This document shows, piece by piece, positions 14,108 through 18,508 of a stretch of 18,508 nucleotides of DNA. Source of the DNA: Klebsiella pneumoniae (GTDB lineage Bacteria > Pseudomonadota > Gammaproteobacteria > Ga0077536). The stretch lies in NCBI GenBank assembly GCA_945873015.1, contig CAMCBY010000024.1:1-18508 (forward strand), given 5' to 3'. A program made the position numbers and the translations under genes. How positions within the stretch are numbered: position 1 is the first letter of the stretch; each line of letters opens with the position of its first letter. Under the pieces are notes generated by a model, which saw only the letters and a list, made by a program, of their open reading frames with translations, was not told where the DNA came from and did not search any database.

Positions 14108-16528
14108 TTAGATGACGGCTGAGTCAACCTTGTCCATGAACTGCGACAAGTCGACGTTCTCACCCACCATGAGGTCGGTGCGGCGCATGAAGTTCGGGTT
14201 GACGAACCACACCAGCAGCGGCAGCACTACCAGCGACAGCACCATGTTGATCAACATGATGGCCACCAGCAGCAGACCCATGTCGGCCATGAACTTCAGA
14301 TCCGACAGGAAGTACCACGGCAGGATGCCGAGCAGCATGATGGTCGCGGTGAACATGATGGCCTGACCGGTGGTGGTCAGCGAGGCGAAGATTGCCTTCT
14401 TCAGATCATTTTCCTGCGCCACATACTCTTCGCAGATACGCGACAACAGGTAGATGCCGTAGTCGATACCGACGCCGACACCCATCACCGCCACGATAAC
14501 GGCGTTGATGTCGAGACCGATGCCGAGGACGTGCATGGCCGCCATCAGCATGAAGTTCGACAGGTTGACCGGAATCAGCAGCAGGAAGGCTGCCACCATC
14601 GAACGGTAGGCGTACCAGGCGAGGAAGAACACACCCAGGTTCACGCAGCCCAGAATCAGCCAGTGGTAGGCACTGACGACGTTATTCATGGCCTGCTGCA
14701 GCGCGATCACGCCGGTGGCGAGTCGAACTGTAAACTCCGGATGGTCAACACCGACGATTTCGACTGCCTTTCTGGCAGAAGCGAGCGCCGAATCGACGGT
14801 TTCCTGCTTGTTATCCTTGAACCACAACGAGACCGTCGAATTCTGGAATTCGAAGTCGGCGACGTGGCTGAAGTTGATGGCATTCGAACCCATCAGAGCA
14901 GCGAAGCCGGCGGCACCGACTGCTTCCTGACTGTGGTCGAGCGGCATCCACTTCGGATTACCACCAGCGAACAGGCGATTGATGTCGCGCATGTAGTCGC
15001 TGAAGGACAGCGTCGCACGCGGCGGCAGAAGCGGATCTGCCTCGAGGATACGCTGCAGTTCGGTCGCTACCTTCACCACTTCCGGCGTGTTGACGATGCG
15101 GTGGTCGTTCTTACGCGACTTCGCTTCGAGCACGAGTTCAAGCGTGTTGGTGCCAGGGAAGTGCGAGTTGATGGCGCGGGTACCGGTGTTGAACTCCGAG
15201 TAATCCCACATCACGTTGCTGCCTTCCACCGGGTTGCCGACCTTGATCTGCGCGGTGAGGTAGATGGAACCGATACCGAGCAGGATCACCACCACGGCGG
15301 TGACGCGGGCCGTGTTGCCGTAGGTGATGTGGGCGATGCCGCGCAGCAGTGCCTGCTGGGCCGCATGGAAGCCAGCTTCCTTACCTTGGGTGCCGACGAT
15401 TTTCTCGATGTTGTTCGGTACCGGCAGGTAGGACAGCAGGATCGAGGCCAGGAACACGCCCGTCGGTATGATCCAGAACGCCCAGAAGCCGCAGAAGATC
15501 GAGTGGTTGATCATCGTCGTGATCGGCGCAATCGCGATGAAGACGATGCCAAACACGTCGGTGAAGATACCGAGAATCGAGGGCGCCATCATGATGCCCA
15601 TGGTGATTTCGGCCGCCAGCACACGATCCTTCACATGGTGCAGGATCTCGTAATAACGCTCGGTGTACTGCACGCAGTGCGAGAACGAGCGCGCTACCAG
15701 CAGCAGGGGCACAATCATGAGCAAGGGTTCAATCGGCCGACCGAACCAGCCGATGGTGCCAAAGCCCCAGATGCCGGCCACGCCAGCGCTGACGATAGGC
15801 ATGACCACACCAGCGATGTTCCCCATGTACAGCGTCAGCAGCACAATCAACACGCCGATGGTGGCCGCGAAGATGTAGTAGGTCTGGTGCTGCAGGCGGT
15901 ACACCCAGCCCGTCAAGGCGGGTTGTCCGACCAGATGCACTTCATGGTTGGCGTCGCGCGCGTCTTCCACCAGCTTCTGCACGAAGTCGAAGGACTTGCC
16001 GTATTCGATGGTGTCGAGGAAAGCGGCGTTGATGAGGGTCGCTGAACTGTCACCGGAGATGTAGAAGGTCTGCGCGTTCGGCGAGATATTCACACGGCGG
16101 CGAAACTCGTCGATTTCTTCCTGCGTCTTGGGCGCATGGGCGTCCATCAGCGGCTTGGTGTCGATACCGTCGCGGGTCGCCTCGGCGTAACGCATTTTCT
16201 CGGTCGCAATCGAGATGATTTGATCGTGATCGATGCTCGGCGACAAGTCGATATCGCGGGTGATCTGATAGACCTTGCCCAGCGTCTCGGCGTTGTAGAT
16301 GTCGCCATTCTTGTTCTTGATCATGATCGACATGGTCAAGGGATTACCGAAGTTCTTGTGCGCGAAGAACACCTTCACGAACGGGTCGTTGACCGGTAAC
16401 AGGTCGTTAAAGATGGTACGGATTTCAATCCGCGGGAATCCAGCCATGAAGGCCAGGGTGACGAGCAGGAAGGCCACACCGACACCGAAGCGGTGGACCA
16501 TGACCCATTTTGCGAGACGGAACCTCAT
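14108..16528 (-). CDS. MMPL/RND-superfamily membrane protein (predicted exporter)
   Basis: This 806-residue inner-membrane protein has the RND pseudo-duplicated plan. Helix 1 is at about 12-30, a periplasmic domain spans about 31-215, and helices from 216 to about 400 carry the conserved EPLLMIVPLLLVARSFSHCV. A second half repeats this, with helix 7 near 425, a large periplasmic loop, and helices from about 640 to 790 including VMGVGVGIDYGIYLLSR, the MMPL signature (GVGIDY). Similar proteins are often found with DUF1329 and acyl-CoA genes in hydrocarbon- or sterol-degrading bacteria; the substrate is unknown. The ATG at 16528 has GGGAG upstream. The acyl-CoA dehydrogenase gene lies 210 bases upstream on the same strand, so co-transcription is possible but not shown. 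Confidence 0.9.
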   Translation of the reverse strand: MRFRLAKWVMVHRFGVGVAFLLVTLAFMAGFPRIEIRTIFNDLLPVNDPFVKVFFAHKNFGNPLTMSIMIKNKNGDIYNAETLGKVYQITRDIDLSPSIDHDQIISIATEKMRYAEATRDGIDTKPLMDAHAPKTQEEIDEFRRRVNISPNAQTFYISGDSSATLINAAFLDTIEYGKSFDFVQKLVEDARDANHEVHLVGQPALTGWVYRLQHQTYYIFAATIGVLIVLLTLYMGNIAGVVMPIVSAGVAGIWGFGTIGWFGRPIEPLLMIVPLLLVARSFSHCVQYTERYYEILHHVKDRVLAAEITMGIMMAPSILGIFTDVFGIVFIAIAPITTMINHSIFCGFWAFWIIPTGVFLASILLSYLPVPNNIEKIVGTQGKEAGFHAAQQALLRGIAHITYGNTARVTAVVVILLGIGSIYLTAQIKVGNPVEGSNVMWDYSEFNTGTRAINSHFPGTNTLELVLEAKSRKNDHRIVNTPEVVKVATELQRILEADPLLPPRATLSFSDYMRDINRLFAGGNPKWMPLDHSQEAVGAAGFAALMGSNAINFSHVADFEFQNSTVSLWFKDNKQETVDSALASARKAVEIVGVDHPEFTVRLATGVIALQQAMNNVVSAYHWLILGCVNLGVFFLAWYAYRSMVAAFLLLIPVNLSNFMLMAAMHVLGIGLDINAVIVAVMGVGVGIDYGIYLLSRICEEYVAQENDLKKAIFASLTTTGQAIMFTATIMLLGILPWYFLSDLKFMADMGLLLVAIMLINMVLSLVVLPLLVWFVNPNFMRRTDLMVGENVDLSQFMDKVDSAVI

Positions 16529-16610
16529 GGATTAATACTCTCCCGATACTAATGATTATCTAATTATGCAGAGACTGGCACTTGGCCCGCTGGCCTGAAC
16601 TGATCCGCCC

Positions 16611-16651
16611 CGTCATTCATTCTGCAGCCCCGCCGCAGTCCCCGAATGACG
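16611..16651. repeat. Inverted repeat upstream of the MMPL gene
   Basis: CGTCATTC (16611-16618) and GAATGACG (16644-16651) form an 8-bp outer stem, with a short inner CTGC/GCAG pairing. It sits between the acyl-CoA dehydrogenase stop and the MMPL start. No T-run follows on the minus strand, so a terminator role is doubtful. Confidence 0.4.
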
Positions 16652-16660
16652 ATGTCGGAA

Positions 16661-16698
16661 GGGGACGGAAAGTATCGTAAATCGACCCCTCTGTCCCC
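16661..16698. repeat. GGGGAC/GTCCCC inverted repeat downstream of the acyl-CoA dehydrogenase gene
   Basis: GGGGAC (16661-16666) pairs with GTCCCC (16693-16698) around a 26-base interior containing AAAGTATCGTAAATCGA and CCCCTCT. GGGGACRGA-type dispersed palindromes recur in many proteobacterial genomes, and this may be one; only one copy is in the window, so repeat status is unproven. Confidence 0.35.
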
Positions 16699-16738
16699 AT
16701 TGTATTCAGGCCCTCAAACCCAGTAACGCGGTCTGCGT

Positions 16739-17956
16739 TCAACCCGCCAGCGTCTGCTGTATGGTCAGTTTGCCGAGCTGCGACATGTGTACTTCATCCG
16801 GTCCATCGGCCAGACGCACGGAACGTGCGTAAGCAAATATCTCGGGAAGTACCGTGTCCTGGCACACACCCATGCCACCATGCGCCTGCATCGCCCGATC
16901 GGCGATGGTCTGGCACATCTGCGGCACGATGATTTTTATCATCGCGATGGCATCCTTGGCCACCTTGTTGCCTTCGCGGTCGAGCCTGTCGGCCGCCCAC
17001 AGCGTCAACAGACGGGCCTGTTCGACCTCACATCGCGACTTCGCGATGTCCTGCCGAATGCTCGACTGTTCCGACAACTTCTTGCCGAAAGCCACGCGGC
17101 TTTCGACCCGTGCACACATGAGATCGAGTGCGCGCTGGGCGCAGCCGATGAGGCGCATGCAGTGATGGATACGGCCCGGCCCTAAACGGCCCTGGGCGAT
17201 TTCGAAGCCGCGGCCTTCGCCGAGCAGCAGGTTGGAAACCGGCACACGCATGTTGGTCATGCGCACTTCGCCGTGACCGTGCGGCGAATGGTTGTCGTTG
17301 AGCACGCGCAGCGAGCGCACGATCTCAAAACCCGGTGTGCCGGCGGGCACCAGCACCATCGACTGCTGCACATGGCGTGCGGCACCCGGGTCGGTCTTGC
17401 CCATCAGGATGTAAATCTTGTTGCGCGGGTCGAAAACGCAGGAGCTCCACCACTTGCGGCCGTTGATGACGTATTCGTCACCATCACGCTTGATGGAAGT
17501 CTCGACGTTGGTGGCGTCAGACGACGCGACCTGCGGCTCGGTCATCAAATAGGAGGAGCGGATTTCGCCGGCCAGCAGCGGTTCAAGCCACTGCTTTTTG
17601 TGCTCGGGGGTGCCGTAACGCGCGAGCACTTCCATGTTGCCGGTGTCCGGCGCGCTGCAATTGAAGATTTCCGAGGCCCAATGCACGCGGCCCATTTCTT
17701 CGGCCAGCGGCGCGTATTCGAGATTGGTCAGGCCCGGGCTGTACTCGTGGTATTCATGCGGCAGGAACAGGTTCCACAGCCCCTGATCCTTGGCAATCTT
17801 CTTCAGCTCTTCGATCTGCGGCGGGACTACCCACAGGTTTTTCGGATCGTGGTTGAAGTTGTAAATGTCTTCTTCAATCGGGTAGATGTGCTCCTTCATG
17901 AAGGCGCGCACCTGCTCGAGAAGCTGGCGACTCTTGTCGTTGTATCTGAAATCCAC
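16739..17956 (-). CDS. Acyl-CoA dehydrogenase, ACAD10/11-like
   Basis: This 405-residue FAD enzyme should introduce a trans-2 double bond into an acyl-CoA and pass electrons to ETF. Landmarks are the N-terminal helical region (FMKEHIYPIEEDIYNF), YLMTEPQVASSDATNVETSI (FAD/substrate loop), NGRKWWSSC, the C-terminal QAHGGMGVCQDTVLPEIFAYARSVRLADGPDEVH, and ARVESRVAFGKKL. The DGPDEVH ending is the ACAD10/11 pattern, where an Asp appears to take the place of the catalytic Glu of medium-chain enzymes. The GTG at 17956 is chosen because GGGGAGA lies just upstream and VDFRYNDKS matches the usual MDF-type start. An ATG at 17998 is possible and would add 14 residues. It follows the beta-lactamase-like gene on the same strand after 189 bases. 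Confidence 0.92.
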   Translation of the reverse strand: MDFRYNDKSRQLLEQVRAFMKEHIYPIEEDIYNFNHDPKNLWVVPPQIEELKKIAKDQGLWNLFLPHEYHEYSPGLTNLEYAPLAEEMGRVHWASEIFNCSAPDTGNMEVLARYGTPEHKKQWLEPLLAGEIRSSYLMTEPQVASSDATNVETSIKRDGDEYVINGRKWWSSCVFDPRNKIYILMGKTDPGAARHVQQSMVLVPAGTPGFEIVRSLRVLNDNHSPHGHGEVRMTNMRVPVSNLLLGEGRGFEIAQGRLGPGRIHHCMRLIGCAQRALDLMCARVESRVAFGKKLSEQSSIRQDIAKSRCEVEQARLLTLWAADRLDREGNKVAKDAIAMIKIIVPQMCQTIADRAMQAHGGMGVCQDTVLPEIFAYARSVRLADGPDEVHMSQLGKLTIQQTLAG

Positions 17957-18145
17957 GATGTCTCCCCTGGAATCGAGAAAGGGCGAAAATAAACCCATGT
18001 AGTCTACCCGGTAAAGTGCCCTGCGACGACATTCCCCTTTCGAGTTCTTTACATCCTGGCGGCTGATTTTTTCACGTTTGCCGGACCGCCGCACGCAGTC
18101 TCGAACTTGCCGCGCTGCAGCACGCAGGACCTGCCGCGTCATCTT

Positions 18146-18508
18146 TTAATCGATGAGTGAGGTCACCACCAGATCGGCGAGTCGTTGTAGCCGCTCGATG
18201 TGGTAGGTCTCCTCCATGAGGCCGGTCGAAAGGAAGGCGAAGCTCAGGTCGAGCTCAGGGTCGACCCAGAAACACGACGAGCCCGCGCCCCAGCCGCAGA
18301 AACTGCGCGGGCTCGAGAAGTTGCTCATCGGGCCGGGCAACACCCCTTCGCCGCGCACGAAGAAACCCATGCCGATATTGGCCGGCCATGGTGCCCAGCC
18401 GCGGGTGTCGGCGGCGTAGTCGAACAGGGCGTTGGGCCTGTCGCCGGTGAAGTTCTGCGTGCAGTAGTGCAGGGTGTGGGGCGACAGCAGGCGCACGCCG
18501 TCGAGTTC
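18146..18508 (-). CDS. Serine beta-lactamase-like hydrolase, C-terminal part (5' end outside window)
   Basis: The last 120 residues of a beta-lactamase/esterase-family protein are visible, open from the window edge (reading ELDGVRLLSPHTL) to TAA at 18146-18148. The pattern LDG-x-R-L-L-S, GMGFFVRGEG, SPRSFCGWGAGSSCFWVDPELDLSFAFLSTGLM fits the end of the class C-like/EstB fold, where a GWGG-GS stretch takes the place of the KTG box. The catalytic Ser-x-x-Lys and Tyr motifs lie outside the window. Such proteins are common beside acyl-CoA dehydrogenase genes and act as esterases more often than antibiotic hydrolases. Its stop is 189 bases before the dehydrogenase start, so the two may share a transcript. 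Confidence 0.8.
   Translation of the reverse strand, partial: ELDGVRLLSPHTLHYCTQNFTGDRPNALFDYAADTRGWAPWPANIGMGFFVRGEGVLPGPMSNFSSPRSFCGWGAGSSCFWVDPELDLSFAFLSTGLMEETYHIERLQRLADLVVTSLID

Noticed and set aside
14531..16045. A 504-codon open frame on the plus strand inside the MMPL gene
   Set aside because: It is antisense to a clear membrane protein, its translation is His/Arg/Asp-rich without any domain, and it has no credible ribosome binding site.
17999..18142. A longer N-terminus for the acyl-CoA dehydrogenase beginning 3 bases after the beta-lactamase-like stop
   Set aside because: The 48 extra residues are Arg-rich and unlike the family, while a GTG with a strong ribosome binding site lies at the conserved start.

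Overview
The window looks like a chromosomal stretch from a GC-rich, flagellated gammaproteobacterium. The closest full-length matches from memory are gammaproteobacterial: EttA follows the E. coli protein almost residue for residue at its N-terminus, and MotA keeps E. coli numbering (R90, E98). Genus or family cannot be read from the sequence. There are 12 protein genes, two of them cut by the window edges, plus one possible 10-codon leader ORF. No rRNA, tRNA, CRISPR array or phage genes were seen.

Left part (1-3460): the 3' end of an IS110-family transposase abuts a convergent DUF4213/DUF364 protein gene. A secreted PQQ-dependent quinohemoprotein dehydrogenase runs divergently from that gene and ends in a strong hairpin.

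Middle (3537-9254): the translation factor gene ettA, a cationic amino acid permease on the opposite strand, and an SLC13/DASS anion transporter with two RCK_C domains. Short palindromic REP-type repeats fill the gaps here. One family has a GTAG head and GTGCGAA-type stems, in a doublet before ettA and a quartet after the SLC13 gene. A second family has a GTGG head and a GTCAGAC stem, in one 30-bp perfect inverted repeat between ettA and the permease. Both families share a TTCA loop.

Right part (9266-18508): the flagellar stator pair motA-motB on the minus strand, with an unusual Ala/Lys/Pro-rich tail on MotB and a sigma-28-like promoter candidate. Then come a class III (CaiB/BaiF) CoA transferase on the plus strand, a convergent FHA-domain protein, and a minus-strand run of serine beta-lactamase-like hydrolase (5' cut), acyl-CoA dehydrogenase (ACAD10/11 type) and an MMPL/RND-family membrane protein. 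The last three, with the CoA transferase nearby, suggest acyl-CoA or lipid catabolism and export; this is an inference from context.

I see no convincing new multi-gene system. The points most worth a second look are the paired REP families with a shared architecture, the short leader ORF overlapping the SLC13 start, the missing Cys-Cys motif in the PQQ enzyme, the MotB tail, and the FHA protein with an unassigned N-terminal domain.
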